Shown: positions 45,111 to 53,397 of the stretch, piece by piece
How positions within the stretch are numbered: the stretch's first letter is position 1
How the letters are laid out: the number at the start of each line of letters is the position of its first letter
From: Zemynaea arenosa
GTDB taxonomy: Bacteria > Pseudomonadota > Gammaproteobacteria > Burkholderiales > Burkholderiaceae_D
Direction of reading: 5' to 3'
Assembly (NCBI RefSeq): GCF_004614185.1
Contig: NZ_SPVF01000122.1
Coordinates: 1-56,585, forward strand
Length of the DNA stretch: 56,585 bases
Translations under genes and position numbers: made by a program
The notes under the pieces: model-generated
Told to the model about the DNA's origin: nothing
The model's input: only the letters and a program-made list of their open reading frames with translations
The model's database searches: none

Positions 45111-46022
45111 TTACCGGGCCACTTGCGCAGTCCGCGCGGACAGCGTGGCCTGCAGCATCAGGGCTGCCACCACCATCAATGCGCCCACGATTTCGGTCGG
45201 GCCGGGCGTCACGCCGCGGGCCGCGCTCATGATCAGCGCGGACACCGGCACCAGGTTGATAAACACGATCCCCTGCGCGGCCCCGAGCTGGCGCACGCCC
45301 TTGTTGAAGGCCAGGGACGCAAACACGGTCGCAAACAGCACGGTGTAGGCCATCGCGGGTGCCGCGTGCGCCAGTCCCGCCAGCGTCGGCACATGGGACC
45401 AGCCGAGCGCCGTCGCCACCAGCGCGAACAGCACCATCGCCGGTACTGCCATCAGCGCCGTGAACGCGGTGTACTCCAGCACCGACAGCTGCGGCAGGGT
45501 GGCCTGGCCCCGCGTGTAGAACACCCAGCCCACCGTGCCTGCAAATGCCGTGAGGTCGCCCGCGATGGTCGACGCGCCCCCGGCCGGATGCAGCAGCACG
45601 CCCGACACCAGCGTCACCCCGCCCAGCGTGAGCGCCAGCACCGCCGCCGCCCACCACTGGAGCTGCTGCCTGTCCAGCGCCCAGCGCAGCACCATCGCCG
45701 TCACCGGCATGGTCGCCATGATGACCGCGCCATGCGAGGGCACGGAATGCTGTAGCCCCGTGAACACCAGCACCCCGAACAGCGCATAGCCCAGCAGTCC
45801 AAGCCAAGTGATGCGTCCCAGGTGCGCCTTCAGCTCATGCCAACGTACCGGTCCCGCGAGCCGCACCAGCCCAAGCAGGATCAGGGACGCGACCCCGTAG
45901 CGGACCAGCGTAAACCAGACCGGGTCGAGGGTCGACAGCGTGGCCTTCCCGACAAAAAAGAGGCCGGCCCACGCCACCGTGGAGAGGACCAGCGCGCCCG
46001 CCGCGAGTGTGTTCTTGTTCAT
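45111..46022 (-). CDS. EamA/DMT-type transporter
   Basis: 303 residues with ten hydrophobic helices in two repeats of five, each an EamA domain (residues about 8-140 and 150-290). The family includes exporters of amino acids and small metabolites (RhaT/YdcZ/RarD types). The substrate is unknown. It is divergent from a LysR regulator at 46122 with 99 bases between, a usual arrangement for a regulated exporter. Confidence 0.93.
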   Translation of the reverse strand: MNKNTLAAGALVLSTVAWAGLFFVGKATLSTLDPVWFTLVRYGVASLILLGLVRLAGPVRWHELKAHLGRITWLGLLGYALFGVLVFTGLQHSVPSHGAVIMATMPVTAMVLRWALDRQQLQWWAAAVLALTLGGVTLVSGVLLHPAGGASTIAGDLTAFAGTVGWVFYTRGQATLPQLSVLEYTAFTALMAVPAMVLFALVATALGWSHVPTLAGLAHAAPAMAYTVLFATVFASLAFNKGVRQLGAAQGIVFINLVPVSALIMSAARGVTPGPTEIVGALMVVAALMLQATLSARTAQVAR

Positions 46023-46121
46023 GACAATGCTCCTTCCGTGATCGAGCGAGCAGTATTACCTTGCCATGCTGGTTGATAAACAGTCGTACAATGCAAGCAG
46101 TTTCAACCCTGAGTGCGGAAT

Positions 46122-47003
46122 ATGGACCAGCTGGCGAGCATGCGCATCTTCGTGAAGGTGGTGGACCTGGGCGGCCTGACCCCGGTGGCGGAGGCCGAGC
46201 GCATGTCCGCCACCATGGTGGGCAAACATCTGCGCCAATTGGAGGAGCGCCTTGGCGTGCGCCTGCTGAACCGCACCACGCGCCGCCAGAGCCTCACCGA
46301 GGCCGGGCAGCTCTACTACGAACGCTGCAAGCATGCGCTGGCCGAAGTCGCCGCCGCCGATGCGAGCGTAAGCAGCATGGCCAGCGCGCCGCGCGGGCTG
46401 CTGCGTGTGTCGGCGGCGATGCTCTTCGGGATCCATGCGCTTACGCCGGTGGTCAACGACTACCTCGCGCGCTACCCGCAGATGCGCGTGGAGCTGCACC
46501 TGAACGACCGCATCGTGGACCTCATCGACGAGAACATGGATGCCGCCATCCGCGTCGGCAAGCTGCCCGATTCCTCGCTGGCCGCGCGGCCGCTGCGGCC
46601 CTACCGCTTGATCGTGTGCGCGGCGCCGGCCTACCTGCAGGCCCACGGCGCGCCAACGGCGCCGGACGAGCTGCGCGCGCACAATTGCATCTCCTTCCTC
46701 GGCGTGTGGTCGCAGGATGCCTGGAGCTTCACGCTCGATGGCGCCGAGCGCCACGTGGGCGTGGATGGCAACTTCAAGGTGAACAGCGTGCATGCCCTGC
46801 GTTCGGCGGCCTTGCAGGGACTGGGCATCGCCTTCATCCCCGAGACCATGATCGGGGACGACCTGGCTTCGGGCGCGCTGGTGGAGCTGCTTGCGGATTA
46901 CGCGGCTCCGGTGCGGCCGCTGAACATCGTGTACCCGTCCACGCGGCTGGTGACGCCCAAGCTGCGCACCTTTATCGATTGCGTGGTCGAGCACCTGGGC
47001 TAG
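46122..47003 (+). CDS. LysR family regulator, divergent from the EamA exporter
   Basis: 293 residues. Helix-turn-helix MRIFVKVVDLGGLTPVAEAERMSATMVGKHLRQLEERLG (residues about 6-44), then the effector domain from GLLRVSAAM. Start set at ATG 46122 (MDQLASMRIF), the usual CrgA-type start. A GTG nine bases earlier is in frame but less likely. It probably controls the exporter. Its stop overlaps the convergent MDR oxidoreductase by 4 bases. Confidence 0.94.
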   Translation: MDQLASMRIFVKVVDLGGLTPVAEAERMSATMVGKHLRQLEERLGVRLLNRTTRRQSLTEAGQLYYERCKHALAEVAAADASVSSMASAPRGLLRVSAAMLFGIHALTPVVNDYLARYPQMRVELHLNDRIVDLIDENMDAAIRVGKLPDSSLAARPLRPYRLIVCAAPAYLQAHGAPTAPDELRAHNCISFLGVWSQDAWSFTLDGAERHVGVDGNFKVNSVHALRSAALQGLGIAFIPETMIGDDLASGALVELLADYAAPVRPLNIVYPSTRLVTPKLRTFIDCVVEHLG

Positions 47004-48010
47004 GCGGGAAAGCCCTCCAGTACCAGCTTGCCGATCGCGCGCCCGCTGGCCATGTGCTTGTGGGCCGCGCGCAGGTTGGTGGCATTGATCGGCGCGAGGT
47101 AACTGGTGACCGGGGACGCCAGCACTCCGTGATCGAATAGCGCGGCGATCTGGTTGAGGATCGCGTGCTGGCGGTCCAGGTCGGACGTACGGTAGTCGAT
47201 GCGGGTGTAGACCATTTCCCACACCAGCGTCACGCTCTTGTCCCACAGGAGGCCTATGTTGGCGGGCTGCGTGGCCTCGACAGCCAGGCCGATGGCACCC
47301 TGTGGCGCCACCGCGGCGGCTGCAGTCTCGAAGTAGCGGTCCGTGTCCGCGAGCAGCACCACATAGTCGACCTGCGGGTGGCCGGCGGCCGCCAGCTGCG
47401 CGGCGATGTCGCCGGTGTGGTCGACAATGTGGTGGGCGCCCATGCTGCGCACCCATGCTGCGGACTCGGGGCGGGACGCGGTCGCGATCACCTCCAGCTG
47501 CGCCACGCGGGCCGCGAACTGCACCGCCATCGAGCCCACGCCGCCGGCCGCGCCGACGATGAGGATCGATCTCCCGGGCTGCACGCGCAGGCGGTCGAAC
47601 AGCAGCTCCCATGCAGTGAGGCTGGCCAGCGGCAGGGCCGCGGCTTCCGCCATCGACAAAGTCGCAGGTGCGCGGCCCACGATGCGTTCGTCCACCAGCT
47701 GCAGCTCGGCGTGCGAGCCAGGGCGCGACGGGTCGCCCGAGTAGTAGACGGCGTCACCGGGCTGGAACAGCGTGACGTCTGGCCCGACGGCTTGCACGAT
47801 GCCGGCGGCGTCGTAGCCGATCACGCGCGGGGCTGGCTCCACTTTGTCCTTGGGACGGCGCACGCGGTTGTCCAGCTGGTTCACGGAGACGGCGTGCACG
47901 CGCACCAGCAGGTCGTGGCCCGTAGGCGCGGGCGGGTTGGGGAGGGTGGTGTCGAACACCGCGTCCGGGTGGTCGATATCGGTGTAGCGGAGAAGGGCAG
48001 TGGCTTTCAT
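47000..48010 (-). CDS. Zinc-type alcohol dehydrogenase-like (MDR) oxidoreductase
   Basis: 336 residues. GroES-like N-terminal part (HDLLVRVHAVSVNQLDNRVR) and Rossmann part with ILIVGAAGGVGSMAVQFA at about 152-169. Motif GYDAAGIVQAVGPDV is typical of the ZADH1/quinone reductase-like subgroup lacking catalytic zinc ligands. NADPH-dependent reduction of quinones or enones is likely. The start MKATALL (48010) is preferred; an ATG three codons earlier is possible. Divergent from a LysR regulator, which probably controls it. Confidence 0.9.
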   Translation of the reverse strand: MKATALLRYTDIDHPDAVFDTTLPNPPAPTGHDLLVRVHAVSVNQLDNRVRRPKDKVEPAPRVIGYDAAGIVQAVGPDVTLFQPGDAVYYSGDPSRPGSHAELQLVDERIVGRAPATLSMAEAAALPLASLTAWELLFDRLRVQPGRSILIVGAAGGVGSMAVQFAARVAQLEVIATASRPESAAWVRSMGAHHIVDHTGDIAAQLAAAGHPQVDYVVLLADTDRYFETAAAAVAPQGAIGLAVEATQPANIGLLWDKSVTLVWEMVYTRIDYRTSDLDRQHAILNQIAALFDHGVLASPVTSYLAPINATNLRAAHKHMASGRAIGKLVLEGFPA

Positions 48011-48066
48011 GGGAGGCATTCTGCGTCTGTTGCCTGAAGCGATAAATGGCGCAACAATGGCAGGAC

Positions 48067-48085
48067 TATCAAATCCAGTTTGATA
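48067..48085. promoter_or_regulatory. Probable LysR operator, T-N11-A type
   Basis: TATCAAATCCAGTTTGATA: 7-bp perfect arms around a 5-base centre, containing the LysR ATC-N9-GAT pattern. It lies between the divergent MDR oxidoreductase and LysR genes, 5 bases before the LysR ATG. Confidence 0.68.
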
Positions 48086-48090
48086 ATCCG

Positions 48091-48984
48091 ATGAGCTATT
48101 CCACTGCCGATCTCCAGTTGTTCGCCCTCGTTGCGGACACGGGCAACCTGTCGCAGGCCGCGCGGGAGCTGGACCTGATCCCTGCCACCGCCAGCGCGGC
48201 CCTCAAGCGCCTGGAAGGCCAGCTGGGTGCGCGCCTGTTCGAACGTTCGACGCGCCATATGCGGCTGACGCCACAAGGCGAAGTCTTTCTCGACTACTGC
48301 CGCGACGCGCTCACGCTACTGGAGCAGGGTGCGGCGCTGCTGGGGCAATCCGCGGGCAAGGTGCAGGGCAAGCTGCGGGTCTCGGCGCCCGCCGACTGGG
48401 GGCGCAACGTGCTGGCGCCGATGTCAGATGCCTTCCTCAAGCAGTACCCGGGCGTGACGCTGATCCTGTCGTGTTCCGACCGCAGCGCGGACCTGTTCCG
48501 CGATCCGGTGGACCTGGCATTCCGATACGGTGAGCTGGAGGATGCGTCGCACGTGTCCCAGCGGGTGGCGCGCAATCGGCGTGCGGTGGTGGCGTCTCCT
48601 GCCTATTTGCGCAAGCACGGCACGCCCGCCGCGCCGCAGGACCTGGCCCGCCACAACTGTCTGGTGCATAGCCTGAGCCAGGGCACCAGCAACACCTGGC
48701 GCTTCACGCACGGCCGCAAGGCCATTGAGGTCAAGGTGCATGGCAACCGCGTCTCGGATGACGGCGGTGTGGTGCGCGAATGGGCAGTCGCTGGAGAGGG
48801 CATCGCCTACAAGTCCCTGCTCGATGTGGCGGCGGACCTGAAGGCCAAGCGGCTGGTGGTGCTATTCCCCGAGCTGCAGGGTCAGGACTGGCCGCTGCAT
48901 GCGCTATACCCGCACCGCAGCAGTCTCTCGCCTGCGGCGCGGGCCTTGCTGGCTTACGTCATGGACAAGGTCTCCGCGGGCTGA
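48091..48984 (+). CDS. LysR family regulator, divergent from the MDR oxidoreductase
   Basis: 297 residues. Helix-turn-helix LQLFALVADTGNLSQAARELDLIPATASAALKRLEGQLG (about 8-46), effector domain from GKLRVSAPADWG. Start placed at ATG 48091; an in-frame ATG at 48046 would put the operator inside the gene and add unlike residues. No Shine-Dalgarno site is visible between operator and ATG. Its 3' end overlaps the convergent acyltransferase by 31 bases. Confidence 0.92.
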   Translation: MSYSTADLQLFALVADTGNLSQAARELDLIPATASAALKRLEGQLGARLFERSTRHMRLTPQGEVFLDYCRDALTLLEQGAALLGQSAGKVQGKLRVSAPADWGRNVLAPMSDAFLKQYPGVTLILSCSDRSADLFRDPVDLAFRYGELEDASHVSQRVARNRRAVVASPAYLRKHGTPAAPQDLARHNCLVHSLSQGTSNTWRFTHGRKAIEVKVHGNRVSDDGGVVREWAVAGEGIAYKSLLDVAADLKAKRLVVLFPELQGQDWPLHALYPHRSSLSPAARALLAYVMDKVSAG

Positions 48985-50165
48985 GTTGCACGGCCATTCC
49001 CTGCCTTGGCCGGGGCGGAAAGGCCGAAGAGAGGCATCAGCAGCGGCACCCGGCGAATGATGGCGAAGCTGCCGAAGCACAGGCCAAAGGTCACCCCGAT
49101 CAGCACGAAGTATTCGACACCCGGCGTCAGCGCGGCTGGTTTGATCAGATGTGCGAAGCCGACGATGATGGTCTGGTGCAGGATGTAGACCGGGAACACG
49201 GCCTGCGTCAGGTACTGGCGGCGCGGGCTCTCGAAGTTCAGGTGGCGGTGGGCGAAGCCGCAGGCGGCGATCACCGGGCACCATTCGCAGAACGACCATG
49301 CGGTGCGGCCGATGAACTTGAAGAGCATCCCATTCGGGCCTTCGTAGAACGGGTCCGGCAGCGAGAACACGGCCATCATGATGCCCCAGGACGCAAAGGC
49401 GAAGGCGAGGGCGGGCCAGCGAATGTCGTCCATGCGCTGCCAGAAAAGGCGCTCCTTTGCGATCAGCGCACCGACCATGAAGGCCGGGAAGTACACCGCG
49501 TGGTTGTACCAGTCGTTGACCAGCGCGTGGGTCTCGGGGAACCACGGCTTGAGGCCCATGCGCATGACAGCGAACCAGATCACGGGCAGGGCCAGAAGGC
49601 GCCAGCCGGACAGCGCTTGCACCAGTACCTTGGTGATGCGCGGCAGGCGGTGAGCTGCCAGCGCCACCAGCGCGCTGTAGGCCAGCGTGTACACGAACAG
49701 GTAGGCGACGAACCAGAGATGGTTCCAGGTCGGCAGGTCAAGGCACTTTCCGTTCTCGCAGAAGCCGTGGTAGCCGGTGTAGTACAGCTTGAGGAAGTCG
49801 ATGAAGCTGCCCTGGTAGTGCAGCTTTTCGATCACCTCGCAGTAGGGCTGGAGCGGGACGATCACGGCCATCCCGAACAGCAGGGGAATCAGCAGGCGCT
49901 TGCTACGCTGCTTCACGAAGGACCAGATGGTGGTTTTCGAAAGGAGGAAGCTGGAGGCGACGCCGGAGATGAAGAAGAGCAGGCCGAGGCGCCATGGGGC
50001 GGACATCAGCATCATCGCCTCGATGGCGTCGCTGGCGTAAGGGCTCTTCACGTGCCAGCCCCAGGTCACGTAGTACATGCCCGTGTGGTAGAAGATCAGG
50101 ATGATGAACGCGATGATGCGCACCCAGTCGAGAAAGTAGAGCCGGTTGGTGAGGTTGTTGTTCAT
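48954..50165 (-). CDS. Membrane acyltransferase (acyltransferase-3 family)
   Basis: 403 residues with about ten transmembrane helices. N terminus RLYFLDWVRIIAFIILIFYHTGMYY holds the conserved Arg and His of the acyltransferase-3 family (OpgC/OafA-like), and FFISGVASSF matches the following helix. Such proteins acylate sugars, glucans or other envelope components. OpgC-like members succinylate periplasmic glucans, one possibility here. It is 126 bases behind the LytTR regulator on the same strand, so it is a candidate target of that system. Confidence 0.91.
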   Translation of the reverse strand: MNNNLTNRLYFLDWVRIIAFIILIFYHTGMYYVTWGWHVKSPYASDAIEAMMLMSAPWRLGLLFFISGVASSFLLSKTTIWSFVKQRSKRLLIPLLFGMAVIVPLQPYCEVIEKLHYQGSFIDFLKLYYTGYHGFCENGKCLDLPTWNHLWFVAYLFVYTLAYSALVALAAHRLPRITKVLVQALSGWRLLALPVIWFAVMRMGLKPWFPETHALVNDWYNHAVYFPAFMVGALIAKERLFWQRMDDIRWPALAFAFASWGIMMAVFSLPDPFYEGPNGMLFKFIGRTAWSFCEWCPVIAACGFAHRHLNFESPRRQYLTQAVFPVYILHQTIIVGFAHLIKPAALTPGVEYFVLIGVTFGLCFGSFAIIRRVPLLMPLFGLSAPAKAGNGRATQPAETLSMT

Positions 50166-50223
50166 GGCTGTGCCGTCGTGTGAGTTGACCAGAGTTGATC
50201 GGTGACGGCAGCTTATGGCGGTA

Positions 50224-50241
50224 CCCTCGCGCGGGCGAGGG
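50224..50241. terminator. Hairpin between the LytTR regulator and the acyltransferase
   Basis: CCCTCGC-GCGG-GCGAGGG, a 7-bp perfect stem, lies between the regulator stop and the acyltransferase start. No T-run follows, so read-through or Rho action is possible. Confidence 0.35.
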
Positions 50242-50291
50242 GAATGGGGCGAAACGGGAGTGGGCTGGGGCGAGCCGGATTGTCGGACCGG

Positions 50292-50999
50292 TCAGCCGAG
50301 ACGTGCCATGACGTCGTCGCGGTATTGACGGCTACAGGGCACCCGGGTGCCGCTGTGAAGGACCAGTTCGCAGTCGCCCTTGTCGAGGGCGTGGACGGCG
50401 GCGATCAGGCGGGCTTGCACTGCGGCGCGCCGGTGGCAGCGCACGAAGGCGGGGCCCAGTTTGTCCAGCAGACCGGTCAGGGTCTGGCGCAGCAGGGGCG
50501 CACCGGTCGGCGTGTGCAGGGCAACGTAGTTATCGGCGGTTTCGATCCACTCGATGTCCTCCGTCCGGACGATGCGGGTCACGCCGCGGTCGGGGACCAG
50601 CAGCTGCTGGACGGCCAGGCCGTGGCCCGGTTGTGCGGCGCGGTTGCCGAGGCGGTCCTGCACTCGCTGGAGGGCGCGCTGGAGACGGGCGGCGTCGTAG
50701 GGCTTGAGCAGGTAGTCGACGGCGTTGGCGTCGAAGGCGCGGATGGCGTATTCGTCGAAGGCGGTGGCAAAGACCACCAGCGGCGCCGGGTCAGGCAGGG
50801 AGGCAGCGACGTCCAGGCCTGTCACTTCGGGCATCTGGATGTCGAGGAAGATGACGTCGGGCCGGTCGGCGGCCACACGCTCCAACGCTTCGATGCCGTC
50901 GCGGGCTTCGGACACGCGTTCGATACCGGGTTCTTGCGCGAGCAGGCGGCGCAGGCGGTCGCGCGCGGGGCGCTCGTCGTCGACGATCAGCACGTGCAT
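50292..50999 (-). CDS. LytTR family response regulator
   Basis: 235 residues. Receiver domain 1-118 with acidic pocket Asp7/Asp8, phospho-acceptor Asp53 (VIFLDIQMP) and Lys of LLKPYDA. The C-terminal LytTR DNA-binding domain spans about 135-232 (TRIVRTEDIEWIETADNYVALHT...FVRCHRRAAV). It is the partner of the overlapping LytS-like kinase; the two reading frames overlap by 13 bases. Members control envelope and polysaccharide genes; the adjacent acyltransferase is a likely target. Confidence 0.95.
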   Translation of the reverse strand: MHVLIVDDERPARDRLRRLLAQEPGIERVSEARDGIEALERVAADRPDVIFLDIQMPEVTGLDVAASLPDPAPLVVFATAFDEYAIRAFDANAVDYLLKPYDAARLQRALQRVQDRLGNRAAQPGHGLAVQQLLVPDRGVTRIVRTEDIEWIETADNYVALHTPTGAPLLRQTLTGLLDKLGPAFVRCHRRAAVQARLIAAVHALDKGDCELVLHSGTRVPCSRQYRDDVMARLG

Positions 51000-52192
51000 G
51001 GGAGCCTCATCTCGGCGCGCACGCCGGCCGGGTGCAGCTGGACCAGCTCCAGCGCCGCGCGCTCGCCATACAGGACCTGCAGGCGCTGGCGCAGGTTGGC
51101 GATGCCGATGCCGGGGCGCGGCGCGTCCTGGTCACCAGCGCCGAGGCGCGCTGTGCCCTGGTCTGCCGCGCCGAGGCGCGGCCCTGCTGCGACTCCCCAG
51201 GCGTGCGTGCCGGCGTTCCCGCCCGCACCGCCGGCGCCTCCGATCGGTGCGGCATGCTCTTGTTCCGTGCAGGCGCTATCCGCCAACTGGCCGCTGTCAT
51301 CTTCGACTGCAAGCCGCAGCTCGTCCGCGCTTCCGCTGGCGCTGATGACGATCGCCGTCGTGCCGCGCCGCCGCTCCACGGTGTGCTTGAACACATTCTC
51401 GAGCAGGGGCTGCAGTGACATCACCGGCACCTCGCAGCCCAGCTGCGCCTCGTCGATCTGCCAGTCGATTCTCACCCGGTCTGCATAGCGCTCCTCCATC
51501 ACGCGTGCGTAGCCGCGCACCAGCCGCAGCTCGGTCGCCAGCGGCGCCACCTGCAAATCGCTGACTTCCAGCGTGGCCCGCAAGGTATCGGCCAGCTGGA
51601 TCAGGGTGGCATCCGCCCGCTCGACGTCCGAGTGCATCAGCGAAGACACGGTGTTGAGCGCATTGAAGAGAAAATGCGGCTGCATCTGCTGGGTGAGCCT
51701 TTGGAGCTGCGCCTGGCGCAGCAGGGCGGAGGCCTGCTCCGCGCGCAGCTTCTCTTCCAGCAGCTGGAAGTACGAGAGCGCGCCGAACAGGATGGTCACG
51801 AACATCGTGTAGAAGATGGCGATCTTGATCGACTCATAGAAGAACAGCTCCAGCGGCGCGCGGTGCTCGTAGATCTGCCCAACCATCGCATACACCGCGT
51901 GGCGGATGCCAAATGTGATCGGCACAAAGAGCAGGCAGAAGATCGGCAGGCAGGCCAGTTGCAGCGCAAACCAGCGCCACGGCGTGGCCGTGAGATAGTC
52001 CCAGCGCTTGAGGATCCGGCGCATGCCGATCATCAGCACCAGACCGACCACATTGGATGAGGTCTCCCACAACACCGGCTGCCAGTACTGGCGGCCACCA
52101 CTGCGCACGTAGTCCTGGACGGAGACGGATACCATCAGGGCCCAGAACATGAGCCAGGAGACGGTGGCGACGAAGCGCGTGCGGGAAGTCAT
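50987..52192 (-). CDS. LytS/AlgZ-like sensor histidine kinase
   Basis: 401 residues. About four transmembrane helices in the first 170 residues without a clear sensor domain, a short coiled coil (LEEKLRAEQASALLRQAQLQRL), then the His_kinase domain with the phospho-acceptor His in QPHFLFNALNTVSSLMHSD. The ATPase N box is LLENVFKHTVE and the G box GIGIANLRQRL. Between them a Gly/Ala-rich insert of about 50 residues contains a 10-residue tandem repeat. ATG 52192 is chosen; ATG 52210 is also possible. Overlaps its response regulator by 13 bases. Confidence 0.92.
   Translation of the reverse strand: MTSRTRFVATVSWLMFWALMVSVSVQDYVRSGGRQYWQPVLWETSSNVVGLVLMIGMRRILKRWDYLTATPWRWFALQLACLPIFCLLFVPITFGIRHAVYAMVGQIYEHRAPLELFFYESIKIAIFYTMFVTILFGALSYFQLLEEKLRAEQASALLRQAQLQRLTQQMQPHFLFNALNTVSSLMHSDVERADATLIQLADTLRATLEVSDLQVAPLATELRLVRGYARVMEERYADRVRIDWQIDEAQLGCEVPVMSLQPLLENVFKHTVERRRGTTAIVISASGSADELRLAVEDDSGQLADSACTEQEHAAPIGGAGGAGGNAGTHAWGVAAGPRLGAADQGTARLGAGDQDAPRPGIGIANLRQRLQVLYGERAALELVQLHPAGVRAEMRLPCTC
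51127..51186. repeat. 30-bp tandem repeat inside the kinase gene
   Basis: Two near-identical 30-base units starting CCTGGTC at 51127 and 51157, each containing CGCCGAGGCGCG. They encode RLGAADQGTA and RLGAGDQDAP in the ATPase-domain insert. Confidence 0.7.
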
Positions 52193-52236
52193 CCGCGCAT
52201 GATTGCGCATCCGGGCGGCTGTGTCAAAATCGCGGC

Positions 52237-52806
52237 ATGGACGAACCGACCCTGACTTTCGAACACCAGGCTGCCTGGGCTCAGTGGCTGGACTCTCATC
52301 ACGCCTCATGCAAAGGGGTGTGGCTGCGGCACGCGCGCAAGGGCAGCGCAGTGCAGACGGTGAGCTACCAGGAGGCGTTGGAAGTGGCGCTGTGCTTTGG
52401 CTGGATCGATGGCGTGAAAAAGTCGCTGGACGCCGACTATTTCGTGCAGCGCTGGACACCGCGCGGCAAGCGCAGTATCTGGTCCAAGGTCAATCGCGAA
52501 AAGGCGGAGCGCTACATCGCGGAGGGGAAGATGCAGCCCGCTGGGCTGGCGGAGGTGGAGCGGGCGCGCGCGGACGGCCGCTGGGACAACGCCTACTCCA
52601 CCGGTAGCAAGGCGGAAGTGCCCGACGATCTGCTGGCAGCCTTCACACGCCACCCCGGCGCCGCCGAGTTCTTCGCCACCCTCAACTCGCGCAACCGCAC
52701 GGCAGTCCTCTTCCGCATCCACCACGCCAAGAAGCCCGAGACCCGTGCTCGCAAAATCGAAGCCTACGCCGCCATGCTCGCCCGCCACGAGACTATCTAC
52801 CCCTGA
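52237..52806 (+). CDS. YdeI/OmpD-associated family protein
   Basis: 189 residues. The motifs KGVWLRHARKGS, VSYQEALEVALCFGWIDGVKKSLD and RWTPRGKRSIWSKVNREKAERYIAEGKM are those of the YdeI/OmdA family, often annotated as bacteriocin-protection or OmpD-associated proteins. The biochemical role is unknown; no signal peptide. It is divergent from the kinase gene with 44 bases between and convergent with the AhpD-like gene. Confidence 0.92.
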   Translation: MDEPTLTFEHQAAWAQWLDSHHASCKGVWLRHARKGSAVQTVSYQEALEVALCFGWIDGVKKSLDADYFVQRWTPRGKRSIWSKVNREKAERYIAEGKMQPAGLAEVERARADGRWDNAYSTGSKAEVPDDLLAAFTRHPGAAEFFATLNSRNRTAVLFRIHHAKKPETRARKIEAYAAMLARHETIYP

Positions 52807-52834
52807 TCTGGGCGCGCGGGGACGTCGCCAGTGC

Positions 52835-53269
52835 TTAGTCCTTCGGCTGCGCGCCGAAGCCGACGGAGAGGCGGTTCCAGCCGTTGATGGTGGAGATGGC
52901 GACCGTCAGGTCCACCATCTCCTTCTCGGTGAAGTGGGCCTTCAGGTCCTCGTAGACCGCGTCGAGCTCCGGCTGTTGGGAGAGCTGGGTGAGCGCCTCC
53001 GTCCAGGCCAGCGCCGCCCGCTCGCGCGGCGAGAAGAAGGACGTGTCGCGCCAGGCGCTGACGGCAAACAGGCGGCGCACCGAGTCACCGTCCTTCAGTC
53101 CCTCCTGCGAGTGCATGTCCACGCAAAACGCGCAGCCATTGATCTGCGAGGCGCGCAGTTTGATCAGGTGGAGCAGCCCATGTTCCAGGCCGCACCCGCG
53201 GATGTACTGCTCGACGGCGAACCAGGCTTTGTAGGCGGCAGGGGAGGCGTTGTAATACTCGAGGCGCAT
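52835..53269 (-). CDS. AhpD-like carboxymuconolactone decarboxylase family protein (COE gene of ECF41)
   Basis: 144 residues. The redox motif Cys46-Ala-Phe-Cys49 with His53 (NGCAFCVDMHSQ) is that of AhpD-like alkylhydroperoxidases in the carboxymuconolactone decarboxylase family. Such a gene next to an ECF41 sigma factor is the standard ECF41 context, where it is the main known target. ATG 53269 follows AAGGAG; the frame is open upstream but crosses the promoter. Expected role is oxidative or electrophile stress, substrate unknown. Confidence 0.94.
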   Translation of the reverse strand: MRLEYYNASPAAYKAWFAVEQYIRGCGLEHGLLHLIKLRASQINGCAFCVDMHSQEGLKDGDSVRRLFAVSAWRDTSFFSPRERAALAWTEALTQLSQQPELDAVYEDLKAHFTEKEMVDLTVAISTINGWNRLSVGFGAQPKD

Positions 53270-53303
53270 GATAATTCTCCTTTCAGGTTGGTTACAATCC
53301 TTA

Positions 53304-53330
53304 GTCGAAGCACGGTGACCGCTTGTGACA
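53304..53330 (-). promoter_or_regulatory. ECF41-type promoter of the AhpD-like gene
   Basis: On the minus strand TGTCACA (53324-53330), a 16-bp spacer and CGAC (53304-53307), one base off the ECF41 -10 element CGTC. A 5' leader of about 25-30 bases with AAGGAG would follow. Confidence 0.7.
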
Positions 53331-53362
53331 CCTCGCCCGCAATAAATTTTGCGCGCTGGACC

Positions 53363-53389
53363 TGTCACAACGGCCACCTCATGTCCGTC
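53363..53389 (+). promoter_or_regulatory. ECF41-type promoter of the sigma gene
   Basis: TGTCACA (53363-53369), a 16-bp spacer and CGTC (53386-53389) match the known ECF41 target promoter. The sigma ATG is only 9 bases past the -10 element. Confidence 0.78.
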
Positions 53390-53397
53390 TTAGGGAT

